NCBI GenBank assembly: GCA_016794465.1
Contig: JAEUKA010000053.1
Span: 19,999-83,998 of the forward strand
Direction: 5' to 3'
Origin: Myxococcales bacterium
GTDB lineage: Bacteria; Myxococcota_A; Polyangia; Palsa-1104; JAEUJZ01
Length of the DNA stretch: 64,000 nucleotides
Below are positions 1-8,439 of the stretch, piece by piece. Numbering within the stretch: the first letter of the stretch is position 1; every line of letters starts with the position of its first letter. A program made the position numbers and the translations under genes. The notes beneath the pieces were generated by a model that ran no database searches, was not told the DNA's origin, and worked only from the letters and a program-made list of their open reading frames with translations.

Positions 1-465
1 GGTGATGGGCAGTCCGGCGCCGATCGCTGCGGCCATCGGCTCCTCGATCAGGTAGACCTCTCGGGCACCAGCCGCGAGCGCCGAGTCGCGCACCGCGCGC
101 TTTTCGACTTCGGTAATGCCCGACGGGACACAGATGATGATGCGCGGCTTGACCAGCGTTCGGCGGTTGTGGGCCTGCATGATGAAGTAGCGCAGCATCG
201 CCTCGGTGACCTCGAAGTCGGCGATCACGCCATCCTTCATGGGCCGCACTGCGACGATGTTGCCGGGCGTTCGACCGAGCATCTCCTTGGCTTCTTTGCC
301 GACCGCCAGGACCCGCTTGCTGCCTGCCGCCGATCGCTGGACCGCCACCACCGACGGCTCATTGGAGACGATGCCGCGCCCTTTGACAAAGGTCAGCGTC
401 GTCGCCGTACCCAAGTCAATGGCAAGGTCATTCGAGAACAGCCCGTAAACCCAATCGAAGAGCAT
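1..465 (-). CDS. mreB: MreB, rod-shape actin homologue (N-terminal part)
   Basis: This is the first 155 codons of MreB, the bacterial actin homologue that polymerises under the inner membrane and guides lateral wall synthesis; the rest lies beyond the window's left edge. Visible family marks are the phosphate-1 loop DLGTATTLTFVKG near residues 17-29, the conserved IVSNEPSVVAV stretch, the PMKDGVIADF segment near residue 75, and IICVPSGIT followed by IEEPMAAAIGAGLPIT at the edge. The start is the ATG at 465, because the conserved LFDWVYGLFSNDLAIDLG N-terminus begins there. Only a weak ribosome site precedes it. The 179 bases upstream (466-644) hold no gene that I can support and presumably carry its promoter. 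Identity is secure; only the C-terminus is unseen. Confidence 0.95.
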   Translation of the reverse strand, partial: MLFDWVYGLFSNDLAIDLGTATTLTFVKGRGIVSNEPSVVAVQRSAAGSKRVLAVGKEAKEMLGRTPGNIVAVRPMKDGVIADFEVTEAMLRYFIMQAHNRRTLVKPRIIICVPSGITEVEKRAVRDSALAAGAREVYLIEEPMAAAIGAGLPIT

Positions 466-644
466 CTTTAGTACCCCGTCTCCACGTCGTCACTACCCAA
501 CCTTCGAGCCAGCCACTTCCGCTGGGCGCTAGGCCCATAGCGACTACATGTAGGCAGCCAACGCCCGGCCCTTGTAGCACTTTGACGCGTCGTTCGTAAA
601 GGGGCCTGGTCGGTTGGGGCTGGCGGGGTTCGGGTCCAGCGCGA

Positions 645-2144
645 TCAGTCTTCGAGGCGGAACTTCAGCTGCGTACCTTCGCCGAGTCGGAGCAGGTCGC
701 CATCGTTTACCAGGGCTTTGCCGGAGATGCGCTGCTCGTTGATGAAGCAGCCCGACGGAAGGCCGAAGTCGATGAGGAAGAAGCCGTTGGGCTCGCGGCG
801 GATCTCGCAGTGACTGGGGCCAAGGCTGGGATCGGTCAGGACCTGCAAGTTGGTGGTTCCAGCGACGGAGCGGCCAATGATCGCGGTGTGCTCGATGCTG
901 AGCCTCTGACCGGCCAGGGCACCGATGCCGATCAGCGTCGCTCCGATGGGTCGGTTGCCCTTCATCGTCGCATAGCCAAGTAGCTGCGTCGGCGCTGCCA
1001 GCGGTACGGCTCCCGGTCCACTCACCAGCGTCGGTGCTCCCTGCGGGACCAGCTTCTGCACCCGGCGCTTTAAGACAAACAGCGCACCCTGCGCCGCGCC
1101 CCACAGGCCGACCAGCGACAGCAAAACTCCGAGCAGCCACTTCCACCACGTGCTCGGCTTCGGCGGCGGCACTCCCGGCTGCATGATCGGATTGGACTTG
1201 AGGTCGCCACACTGCAGCGCAAACTGCGAGGTCCGCAGATCATCGAGGCTGAGCTTCTTGGCGACAAAGTGCAGGACGTGGTTCTTTTTCAGCTCCTCAG
1301 ACAGGTTCTGAAACTGCTCTTTGAGGTCGGTGTCCTTCTGCGCCCAGCGAAACGTCCCGAGGGAGCGCTTGGCCAGCTCACCGAGATTGAGCAGCGGCCC
1401 TCGGTCATCACGCGGCGAGAACGCGATCGGAAACAGCGGCACCCCACTTTGCCGCAGCAAATCCCCGACGCGGCGAAAGGTCTTGCGGTCCATCAGCTGG
1501 TTCATCCCGTCTGACAGCACCACGATCGCTTTGCGCGGCGGCGGCAGGGACTCTCCGCTCTTGTCCTTGCCCGGCTGGACCTTGTTGAGCGCGACCAGCC
1601 CCGCCTGAATCGCGTTGAGCAGCTGCACATCGCCCTGATCGTCGGGATTGATGTCGTCGACAATCGGCGCCAGCGCGCCCGGGGCCAAGAACACCGGCGT
1701 CGGCTCCAGCTCGTAACCAAACTGCACCAGCTTCACTTTGGTACGCGGCGGCAGCGACTCCAGAAACTCGCGCAGCGTCTCTTTGATCGTCTCGAACGAC
1801 GGCGCAAACAGGGCCGAGATCTCGACCGCCAGCACCAGATACAGCTCTTGGCCGGCGCGCTCGAATGGCTCGGCCTTGTCGGGTTTGGCGACGGGCTTGC
1901 CGTTGACGAGCAGCCGATACACCGACGCTGGACGCTCGGTGTTGATCTGACCTTCCAGCTCGACCACGCCGCCTGTGACCTTGATCTGGCCACCTTGCTC
2001 AAACTGCGTGAGATCGACCCGTTCCAGCCGGCAGCGGGGCTTGCTGGCGTGCGCCGACTGCGCGACAAGTACGAGCCCGACGAGCAGGATCGCCCACCAG
2101 CGGCGGTGCCAAGGGCCAGGACGCAGGGAATGGCCACTTTCCAT
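645..2144 (-). CDS. Exported VWA domain - transmembrane - FHA protein
   Basis: A 499-residue protein with an N-terminal signal segment ending near AQSAHA (residue 34), a von Willebrand factor A fold at about residues 100-290, a membrane helix at about 331-356 and a C-terminal FHA domain at about 420-497. The VWA fold shows VLAVEISALF and IVVLSDGMNQ. The first would be the MIDAS DxSxS motif, but its leading Asp is Ala, so metal binding is doubtful. The FHA shows IIGRS, GPSHCEI and PSGCFINEQ. This topology puts the VWA outside and the FHA, a phosphothreonine reader, in the cytoplasm. It resembles no standard two-domain order that I know, and is plausibly a membrane reader of Ser/Thr kinase signalling. 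The next gene in the same direction is mreB, 180 bases downstream. Confidence 0.75.
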   Translation of the reverse strand: MESGHSLRPGPWHRRWWAILLVGLVLVAQSAHASKPRCRLERVDLTQFEQGGQIKVTGGVVELEGQINTERPASVYRLLVNGKPVAKPDKAEPFERAGQELYLVLAVEISALFAPSFETIKETLREFLESLPPRTKVKLVQFGYELEPTPVFLAPGALAPIVDDINPDDQGDVQLLNAIQAGLVALNKVQPGKDKSGESLPPPRKAIVVLSDGMNQLMDRKTFRRVGDLLRQSGVPLFPIAFSPRDDRGPLLNLGELAKRSLGTFRWAQKDTDLKEQFQNLSEELKKNHVLHFVAKKLSLDDLRTSQFALQCGDLKSNPIMQPGVPPPKPSTWWKWLLGVLLSLVGLWGAAQGALFVLKRRVQKLVPQGAPTLVSGPGAVPLAAPTQLLGYATMKGNRPIGATLIGIGALAGQRLSIEHTAIIGRSVAGTTNLQVLTDPSLGPSHCEIRREPNGFFLIDFGLPSGCFINEQRISGKALVNDGDLLRLGEGTQLKFRLED

Positions 2145-2231
2145 TACCTTGCATCGTATCCGAACCAGGCAAAAAGTCTCAACCAGAGGGGCAAGGTGCT
2201 AGGCGAGGTCTGGACTCGCGAGCAGGTGAGG

Positions 2232-3068
2232 TCAGGATCGCGGTGGCAGAGGCGGGAGAGCGGAGCCGGCGACGACTGGATTGAACAGGCTGCCAATGCC
2301 GTCGGCTGACAGCTCGATCACGTCGCCCGGCTGTAGGTTTCCGACTCCAGCCGGTGTTCCCGTTGAGATCACGTCGCCCGGTTCGAGCGTCATCACCTGC
2401 GAGATAAACGACACCAGCTCCTCGATGCTGAAGATCAGCTCGTCGCTGCGACCGTCTTGGACCAGCTTGCCGTTGAGCCGGCTCTGCACGGCGGCCTTGG
2501 CCAAGTCAAAGTCAGTCGACACCACCGGCCCGAGCGGACAGAAGCTGTCAAAGCCCTTGGCGCGGGTAAACTGCCCGTCCTTTTTTTGGAGGTCGCGCAC
2601 CGTCACGTCGTTGCACAGCGTATAGCCGAGCACGTAGTTGAGCGCGCTCGACACCGACTGGCGATGACAGCGTCGGCCAATCACCACCGCCAGCTCGCCT
2701 TCATAGTCACAGCGCTCGAATCCAGCCGGCCGGACAATGGCGCGCCCGGGGGACAAGAGCGCCGACGGTGGCTTCAAGAACAGCAGTGGCTCGGCGGGAA
2801 TCGGCTTGCCCATCTCGCGGGCATGATTTCGGTAGTTGCTGCCGACGCCGATGATCTTCTGCGGCACCACCGGAACCAGCAGCTCGACCTCGCTGCCGTC
2901 GGGATCTTCTTGCCACTGCTGCGGTGTGTAGGCCAGCCGCTCCCCGGTAGGCCGTCCCCCGAGGAGAGGATCGCCATCCAGCAGCTCAACTACCTCGGGT
3001 TCATCGTCGAGAACTCGACCAAAGCGGGGTGCGCGGTCCGGCTTCTGAAGCAGGCGGAGAAGCAGCAT
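2232..3068 (-). CDS. Fumarylacetoacetate hydrolase family protein
   Basis: A 278-residue member of the FAH superfamily, which cleaves or isomerises C-C bonds in beta-diketo acids (for example acylpyruvate hydrolase or homoprotocatechuate-pathway isomerase). Family marks are LFLKPPSALLSP, the metal-ligand segment DYEGELAVVIG, GYTLCNDVTVRDLQ, the KGFDSFCPLGP loop and the closing STGTPAGVG. Length and motif order fit the short single-domain FAH enzymes. The ATG at 3068 is preceded by AAAAGGA at close spacing. No clear aromatic-degradation genes lie beside it, so the exact substrate cannot be assigned; oxaloacetate decarboxylase and acylpyruvase activities are known alternatives in the family. 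Confidence 0.85.
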   Translation of the reverse strand: MLLLRLLQKPDRAPRFGRVLDDEPEVVELLDGDPLLGGRPTGERLAYTPQQWQEDPDGSEVELLVPVVPQKIIGVGSNYRNHAREMGKPIPAEPLLFLKPPSALLSPGRAIVRPAGFERCDYEGELAVVIGRRCHRQSVSSALNYVLGYTLCNDVTVRDLQKKDGQFTRAKGFDSFCPLGPVVSTDFDLAKAAVQSRLNGKLVQDGRSDELIFSIEELVSFISQVMTLEPGDVISTGTPAGVGNLQPGDVIELSADGIGSLFNPVVAGSALPPLPPRS

Positions 3069-3108
3069 GTCCTTTTCATATCATGGACTAGGTGGGTGCA
3101 CTGAACTG

Positions 3109-3330
3109 TCATCGCACAGTGTCGTCGGACAGCGGGCCCTGCCGGCGCAGCTCAATCTGCTCATCCAGGATCGCCAGGGCCTTGCGGAGCTCTTTGATCT
3201 GGGCGGTCCAGGTCGGCACTTCATCGTCATCACACTCGGCCAGCAGCGCGTGGATTTCGTCCATGGCCGACACGATCTGAGCGCGAGCGGAGAGTGCTTG
3301 GGCAAAAAAGGGCTCTTGCGAAGACGGCAT
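3109..3330 (-). CDS. Small hypothetical protein
   Basis: A 73-residue, mainly helical, acidic protein of unknown function. It has no signal peptide, membrane helix or recognised motif. Its second half (LRKALAILDEQIELRRQ) could form one coiled coil. It sits 40 bases upstream of the FAH-family gene and 33 bases downstream of the glycosyltransferase-like gene on the same strand, so it may be co-transcribed. Codon use resembles its neighbours and no longer frame competes on the opposite strand, which is the main reason for accepting it. Confidence 0.55.
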   Translation of the reverse strand: MPSSQEPFFAQALSARAQIVSAMDEIHALLAECDDDEVPTWTAQIKELRKALAILDEQIELRRQGPLSDDTVR

Positions 3331-3363
3331 ACGCTTACCCTAACGCTTACCAGCTCCGCTTGG

Positions 3364-4389
3364 CTACCTGCTGACTTGGGGCTGAGCGGCGGCGGCCTGG
3401 CCCTCTGCTGGCTCGGCGCTGTCGTCGTCACCGCCGTCTTCCTTGCGCCGACCGAAGTATTCACGGGCCCAGGTGTGCAGCTCGGGCTTGTCGCTGTTCC
3501 AGTCCCAGGCGCCGCTTGGGGCAAGGCGCAGGTCGCGGGCCGGGTCGAAGCCGAGCGCGATAAGCTCGAGGTTGCGATCGCTGTAGCGACGATAAGCGTG
3601 GTCGCCGTGCCACAAGTGGAGGCAAGTGCCGGGGGTGGCAGCGAGCTGGCCTCTGGTATGGGCAAAGAAGCGATCGCAGTAGCGACGGAAGTTTTCGCGG
3701 TGCGGGGTGCTGCGACCGAGGACCTTGTCGATGCACTTGGACTCGTGGTCACCGACGGCGGCGTGCGCGATCAAGTGGTCGCCGCTGCCGGACAGGGCGG
3801 TGTCGTACAGGCCGGTCCGCAGCAAGATGTCGCGGCGTGCGGCCCAGCCGAAGCCGGTGTGACCGTGCTCGTGGTAGTGGCCGCCAAGGTGGATTTCTTT
3901 GCGGTGGCTGTAGCTGTGGGCAAAGCCGCCGATGACCTCGCCGTCGCCTCGGTATTCGGTGTGGTGGCGGGGCAGGCGGATGACCTGCTCGAAGACTTGG
4001 ACGATGGTGAAGCGGTCGAGGAGTCGCGAGGTCAGGCTGGCCCAGTCGGGGCGCTCGAACAGGATGTCAGCGTCGAGCCAGGCGACCTTGGTGCAGGTCG
4101 GGGGCAGGGTGGCGATCGCGACGTTTAAGAGCCGCTCTTTTTGCCACAAGACCGACTGGCAGCGCAGCTTGAGGACGGCGGGGCTATCGGGGAGGACGAA
4201 CGGCTCGTCGCCAAACGCGCACTCGACGGTGAGGAGCGGGATGCCGCTGCGTGCCAGGCTGGTAGCGAAGAGTGCGTAGTTGTAGGCGCGGGTCTTATAT
4301 CCGTGTGGGTTGTAGTAGGCGGCGATGACCCACAGGTCGGGGGCGACTTCGTAGCGGGGGGCGGGGCAGATGGCGCTCGACGTTGCCAT
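3364..4389 (-). CDS. Glycosyltransferase-like protein (GT-A fold)
   Basis: A 341-residue soluble protein with the signs of a GT-A nucleotide-sugar transferase. LWVIAAYYNPHGYKTRAYNY near the start matches the first beta-strand region, VAWLDADILFERPDW carries a DxD-type motif for metal-nucleotide binding, and HTGFGWAARRDIL near residue 190 looks like the acceptor-side loop. The C-terminal 30 residues are acidic and Ala/Gln-rich, so probably disordered. It shares strand and direction with the P-loop gene upstream (59-base gap). Donor and acceptor are unknown. The family resembles uncharacterised glycosyltransferases acting on cytoplasmic or capsular substrates; I infer the activity only from motifs. 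Confidence 0.6.
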   Translation of the reverse strand: MATSSAICPAPRYEVAPDLWVIAAYYNPHGYKTRAYNYALFATSLARSGIPLLTVECAFGDEPFVLPDSPAVLKLRCQSVLWQKERLLNVAIATLPPTCTKVAWLDADILFERPDWASLTSRLLDRFTIVQVFEQVIRLPRHHTEYRGDGEVIGGFAHSYSHRKEIHLGGHYHEHGHTGFGWAARRDILLRTGLYDTALSGSGDHLIAHAAVGDHESKCIDKVLGRSTPHRENFRRYCDRFFAHTRGQLAATPGTCLHLWHGDHAYRRYSDRNLELIALGFDPARDLRLAPSGAWDWNSDKPELHTWAREYFGRRKEDGGDDDSAEPAEGQAAAAQPQVSR

Positions 4390-4449
4390 GGCTCGGTCAT
4401 CTTACCGGGCGATCGGGTCGCCACGACCGCATTCTCGCAGTCGCGGAGG

Positions 4450-5436
4450 TTAGCGGGTGGAGATGTCGGCAAACGCGGTGGCGAGGCCGTGGTGAAGGGC
4501 TTGGATGTCGGCGTCGCGCCACTCGCTCCTTGGGACGCGCACGAAGGTGGTCTTGTCGACGCGGTTGTCGAGTCGGGCGACCGGCAGGTAGTAGCTGCGG
4601 GCCTCGTAGCGGCCGTCGTGTTCAAGGATTCGCTCGACGCGGATGGTGCCGGGGCGATCGCTCTGCTCGATCAGGTAGGCCATGTCATCGGTGCCGTACT
4701 GTCCGAGCATGACCTCCATCGGGACGCAGTGGTGCAGGATCGATCCCTGGGCGTTGGGCTGGCCGCGCGCGATGTTTTTGCGACGGCTCTCGGCGGGATC
4801 GACCCAGATGTACAGGACGCTGGCGCGCTCGAGGATGGTCGGCGACAAGACCTCGAACGCGGTGGCGTAGCCGTGTGGCGGGCAGAGCGGGAAGGCAGCG
4901 CCGTTTGGTCCGCCACGGGCCGCCTCGATGACGATGGTCTTGCCGGTGCGATCTTGACAGACGGTGCGGTTGAGCAGCTCTAGCTCGCGGCTCGCCTCGG
5001 CTTGGAGACAAGCGGCGACTTTCTTGCGGATGCGATGCGGCACGTCGCCCATGACCTCGGGCAGGCCGAACTTCCGATGCGCCGCGTCGAGCCGATCAAA
5101 CAACAGCTCAGCCGGGTTCTGCGTCGGATAGGGAGTCTGCGCGAGCAGGTGGGCGTAGTCCTCGTTGAGCAGCTCGATCAGCACCGCCCAGGTCCAGCTG
5201 TCACGAAACGGCCGAGTCGGTCCCTGGTAATAGACATCGTGCCAGCCGTGGGCGCGCAGCTCGTCGTCGATACAGTGCATCAGGTGGACGTACGGGTAGT
5301 CGTCGAGCTGGAGCGTTGGGCCCATGCCGAAGTCGCGGAGGCACTGCTCCTCGGTGAGGCTGGCCATATAGGTCCGAACTTCCGATTTTCCCGATGCTGG
5401 TAGCGAAAACAAGAGGACAGTGTCGAGCAGCTTCAT
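4450..5436 (-). CDS. P-loop NTPase/kinase-like protein of unknown function
   Basis: A 328-residue protein that opens with LLFSLPASGKSEVRTYM, a Walker A loop (PASGKSE) at residues 9-16, as in small-molecule kinases of the adenylate kinase class. Further segments are YYQGPTRPFRDSWTWAVLI, TIVIEAARGG and VLYIWVDPAESRRKN, the last like a lid or Walker B region with phosphate-binding arginines. The frame is open 102 bases further upstream, but the ATG at 5436 has GGAGAAA seven bases before it and leaves no non-conserved leader. It starts 135 bases from the divergent CAP-domain gene. The substrate is unknown; phosphotransfer is inferred from the P-loop only. Confidence 0.65.
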   Translation of the reverse strand: MKLLDTVLLFSLPASGKSEVRTYMASLTEEQCLRDFGMGPTLQLDDYPYVHLMHCIDDELRAHGWHDVYYQGPTRPFRDSWTWAVLIELLNEDYAHLLAQTPYPTQNPAELLFDRLDAAHRKFGLPEVMGDVPHRIRKKVAACLQAEASRELELLNRTVCQDRTGKTIVIEAARGGPNGAAFPLCPPHGYATAFEVLSPTILERASVLYIWVDPAESRRKNIARGQPNAQGSILHHCVPMEVMLGQYGTDDMAYLIEQSDRPGTIRVERILEHDGRYEARSYYLPVARLDNRVDKTTFVRVPRSEWRDADIQALHHGLATAFADISTR

Positions 5437-5570
5437 CGCAGGTTTCTCCGCTTGGAAAGGGCGGCACCTTAACACGGCAGCTGGCTGGAAAAACAAGCGG
5501 GCCGGCGGGCTCAAGCAGGCGGCGGGCGGCGTTGCCAAGGCAGCGGAGGCAAGGTGACAATCGATGCACG

Positions 5571-6746
5571 ATGCGACGACTGCTGCGAGGGCGCTTGGGG
5601 CTGCTGGGTGGGCTGCTGTGCGTAGGTGTGGGGCCAGGACTGGGCCATGCCGAGGGGACTGCTGCCGATGCCGCGATCGTTGCGCGGATTCACAAGGTCA
5701 GTCTGCGCCGGGGCCACACCTCCTTGACCGAGCGGCGTGATGTGTCGGCAGCTGCGCAGGAAGTGCTTTTGCAAGTGCCAGACGGAGTGTCGCCGCCGTT
5801 TGCGGTGATCCAGCGGGAGCTGCTCCGCAAGCAGGTCATCGAGCCGATCCATCGTCAAATCCTGGCCGGCTTTGCGACGGCCGATCCGGGGGCGCTGCTC
5901 GATGCGATGGAGCCGATGCTGGAGCAGGCGCTGGGCGATCGCAAGTGGCGCTGGTTTGGTGTGGCGGTGCGGCCGATCGACAGTGAGCGCAGCCGGCTTT
6001 TGATCGTGCTGGTCGAGTCGGGGATCGATCTTGTGCCTCCGCCTGCCGCGACCCAGCTGTCCGAGTCGCCGGTGCCGCTATCGGGGACGGTGCTGGCGCC
6101 ATATAGCAAGCCTCAGGTGCTGCTGACCGATCCGCACGGTCAGGTGATGCCGCTGCCGATCGTGGTCCGTGGACGTGAGTTTTCCGGCTCGCTGCGCTGT
6201 CAGTCGGTCGGGCTCTACAAGATCGAGGTGATCGGCGAGTCGAAACAGGGTCCGCATGTGCTGGCCAACTTTGTGTGGCCGTGTGTGGCAACCTTGCCGT
6301 CGCTGCCGCCGACTACGGTGGGGCCGCCGGTGGCCCAGGTAATGCGGACGATTGCCGAGTCGGAAGCGGAGCTGCTGCGGCTGCTCAATCGCGATCGGGC
6401 GCAGTCGGGGCTGAAGCCGCTGTCGCTGGATGCGCGACTGACCAAGATTGCGCGCGCGCACTCCGAGGAGATGGTTCGCAAGCGGAGCGTTTTTCATCAC
6501 TCACCGACGACAGGAACACCAGAGGATCGGGTCCGTCGTGCAAAGATCAAGAACTCGATCATTGCCGAAAATCTGGCACAGGCTCCGACGGAGGAAGAGG
6601 CCGAGCGGAGCCTGATGGACAGCCCCGGTCACCGTCGCAACATCCTCGATCCTTCGCTGACGCAGGTTGGGATTGGGGTCGCGACGCTGATGACACCGCA
6701 GGGCAGTCGTCAGCTCTACATCACGCAGCTGTTTATCGCCGAGTAG
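5571..6746 (+). CDS. Secreted CAP-domain (SCP/PR1-like) protein
   Basis: A 391-residue exported protein. Residues 1-27 form a signal peptide (RRLLRGRLGLLGGLLCVGVG, then GLGHA). The middle, about 30-240, is an unassigned beta-rich region with PVPLSGTVLAPYSKPQVLL and VVRGREFSGSLRC. The last 130 residues are a CAP domain: ESEAELLRLLNRDRAQSGL, ARAHSEEMVRK, FHHSPTTGTPEDRV, IIAENLAQAPTEEEA, SPGHRRNILDPSLTQVGIG. The two His and the Glu of the CAP cleft are present. Bacterial CAP proteins are secreted and bind lipids or act on partners; the role here is unknown. The ATG at 5571 is chosen because the signal peptide begins there. It converges with the deformylase gene, with a small hairpin between them. 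Confidence 0.8.
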   Translation: MRRLLRGRLGLLGGLLCVGVGPGLGHAEGTAADAAIVARIHKVSLRRGHTSLTERRDVSAAAQEVLLQVPDGVSPPFAVIQRELLRKQVIEPIHRQILAGFATADPGALLDAMEPMLEQALGDRKWRWFGVAVRPIDSERSRLLIVLVESGIDLVPPPAATQLSESPVPLSGTVLAPYSKPQVLLTDPHGQVMPLPIVVRGREFSGSLRCQSVGLYKIEVIGESKQGPHVLANFVWPCVATLPSLPPTTVGPPVAQVMRTIAESEAELLRLLNRDRAQSGLKPLSLDARLTKIARAHSEEMVRKRSVFHHSPTTGTPEDRVRRAKIKNSIIAENLAQAPTEEEAERSLMDSPGHRRNILDPSLTQVGIGVATLMTPQGSRQLYITQLFIAE

Positions 6747-6766
6747 TCGCCGTTTTTTGGGGCGAC
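6746..6766. terminator. Hairpin between convergent genes
   Basis: GTCGCC at 6746-6751 pairs with GGCGAC at 6761-6766 around a T-rich loop, directly after the CAP gene and just before the end of the convergent deformylase gene. There is no U-tract after the stem, so it is at best a weak two-way terminator. Confidence 0.3.
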
Positions 6767-6769
6767 AAG

Positions 6770-7432
6770 CTACTTGATCCAGCCTCGGGCGCGGTGGCCT
6801 TCGTCCCGACGGCGGTGCATCTCATCGATCGAGGTCAGCGGCCCCACAACGCGATCGATGTACAGCTTGCCGTCGAGGTGATCCAGCTCATGCTGGGCGA
6901 TGCGTGCGTCCCAATCGACCAGCTCGATCTCTTGCCGAGGCCCGCCCGACTCGGGAGTAAAGCGCAGCCGCAGCCGCTTGGCCCGGGGCAGCTGACCACC
7001 GACGCTGGCCACCGACAAGCACGCCTCGTAGTCAGCTTCCGTCTCGTCGGAGTGAGACAGCAGCTCGGGATCAATGTAGGCGCGCACCACCAGCGACTGA
7101 CCGTGCGGTCGGGTGCCGTGCTTGATCAGAAAAACCCGTCGCGACACCCCGATCTGCGGCGCAGCAATGCCGACCCCGCCGGTCTTGCTCAGCGCCTCGC
7201 GTAGCTTTTGCAAAAGTCCCGGTAGATCGTCGTCGGGCGACACGGGCTGCGCCGGCTGGCGGAGCACGCTGGTTGGATCGGGCGCCTCACGATGCCACTG
7301 CACAATCAGCTGGCGCGTCAGCTCCTCCGTCAGTTTTTCGGGCCGATTGGTACTGGCCTGCGGATGGACACACGCTGCCTGCGTAGTCGCCAAAATCGTC
7401 GCTGCGAGCCAAACGTATCGGCGCCGCTGCAT
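6770..7432 (-). CDS. def: Peptide deformylase with an export signal
   Basis: Peptide deformylase removes the N-formyl group from nascent proteins using a bound Fe2+ or Zn2+. All three motifs are present: GVGIAAPQIG (motif 1), EACLS (motif 2, usually EGCLS, carrying the metal-ligand Cys) and QHELDHLDG (motif 3, HEXXH). The protein is 220 residues, about 50 longer than a standard enzyme, because it begins with MQRRRYVWLAATILATTQ followed by AAC, which reads as a signal peptide with a poor lipobox (Gln at -3). An extracytoplasmic deformylase would be odd, since the known substrates are in the cytoplasm. The ATG shares bases with the upstream gene's TGA (TGATG at 7430-7434), so translation is probably coupled. 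Confidence 0.85.
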   Translation of the reverse strand: MQRRRYVWLAATILATTQAACVHPQASTNRPEKLTEELTRQLIVQWHREAPDPTSVLRQPAQPVSPDDDLPGLLQKLREALSKTGGVGIAAPQIGVSRRVFLIKHGTRPHGQSLVVRAYIDPELLSHSDETEADYEACLSVASVGGQLPRAKRLRLRFTPESGGPRQEIELVDWDARIAQHELDHLDGKLYIDRVVGPLTSIDEMHRRRDEGHRARGWIK

Positions 7433-8307
7433 CAGCTGTCCTCGGGGGAGGCCTTTGGGGCGGGCTCCGTCGCCAAGCTCAGCTCGGTCAGCACCCCAAA
7501 GTGGTCCGAGGGAAACACGCCATCCTGCCCTTCAGAAAAGCACAGCCGCGACGATGACACCGTCAGCCGATCTTGAGCGCCCGCCAGACCGATCAAGATG
7601 TAGTCAATGCGTTGATCGATCACCGGATCGCGCAGCGGACAGTACGGATTGGTCGACGAAAACGTCGCGCCAGGACCCTGACCGACCTGCGCAAACGTAT
7701 CGGAAAATCGTAGTCCACCGTCGGCAGGCCCGTCAGCTGGAACGAGCAGCTCGGCCAGCTCTCGACTCTCCGGCGGCGCATTGAGATCCCCGAGCAGCAG
7801 CGGCGGCAAGATCGGTACGTGCGGCGGAACTCGACCCGGCAGCGCGGCCATTTCCGACGACAACAGCTGACGAATTGCGCCAAGCTGCTGTGCCCGCGTC
7901 TCGGCCAGCTCTGGCTCCCACGACAGGTGCGTCACCACCACCGGTAGCAGCCCCACTTTCATCGACAACAGCAGGTACAGCGCCGAGCGAGTCTCGCGAT
8001 CCGATGGCGTCGGCAGCTTCAGCAGTCGCTGCTCACGAAGCGGCTGCTTGATGAGCGCCGCGTTGCCAAACTCCGCCGGAAAGGGCTTTTCAATCGCACA
8101 GGCACGACCGAAGCAGACCCGATACGGCAGCCCCTCGGAAAGCTCGTCGGCCTGCGACGTACCCGGACCGAGCGGCCGCAGCACCTCTTGCAGCGCCACG
8201 ACATCCGGCGAAAGCCGTGCTAGCTCCTGCCGGATCAGCTGTCGTCGCTTTGCCCACGGCGAGTGATTGCCCCAGATATTCAGCGTCACAACACGCAGCA
8301 TCGTCAC
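7432..8307 (-). CDS. Endonuclease/exonuclease/phosphatase family protein
   Basis: A 291-residue EEP-fold metal-dependent hydrolase, a fold shared by DNase I, exonuclease III, sphingomyelinase and inositol-phosphate phosphatases. Motifs in order are VVTLNIWG, VVALQEV (the metal-binding Glu), VVVTHLSWE, LLLGDLNAPPES (catalytic Asp/Asn), IDQRIDYILIG and FPSDHFGVL (catalytic Asp-His). No signal peptide or DNA-binding extension is seen, so a cytoplasmic phosphodiesterase or phosphatase is as likely as a nuclease. It overlaps the deformylase start by one base on the same strand, and its start is 132 bases from the divergent infC. Confidence 0.85.
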   Translation of the reverse strand: MTMLRVVTLNIWGNHSPWAKRRQLIRQELARLSPDVVALQEVLRPLGPGTSQADELSEGLPYRVCFGRACAIEKPFPAEFGNAALIKQPLREQRLLKLPTPSDRETRSALYLLLSMKVGLLPVVVTHLSWEPELAETRAQQLGAIRQLLSSEMAALPGRVPPHVPILPPLLLGDLNAPPESRELAELLVPADGPADGGLRFSDTFAQVGQGPGATFSSTNPYCPLRDPVIDQRIDYILIGLAGAQDRLTVSSSRLCFSEGQDGVFPSDHFGVLTELSLATEPAPKASPEDS

Positions 8308-8439
8308 CCACTCATACTACCCGGAGAAGCGTCGCAGAGCTGTCTGCGTGCCGCTTGGGACTCGCTGTGGGTTTGGGTCTTGCAGAACTTGCGCCGGTCG
8401 GGTTACTAGTGGACAAACTCACGATTCGGAGCCACGACC

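Noticed and set aside
544..1212. 222-codon minus-strand frame beside the VWA-FHA gene
   Set aside because: Overlaps the FHA domain of the real gene in another frame on the same strand; no motif.
8369..8384. Sigma-54-like site (GG...TTGCA) upstream of infC
   Set aside because: Only 8 of 12 consensus positions, and a housekeeping factor under sigma-54 is unlikely; such partial matches are expected by chance.
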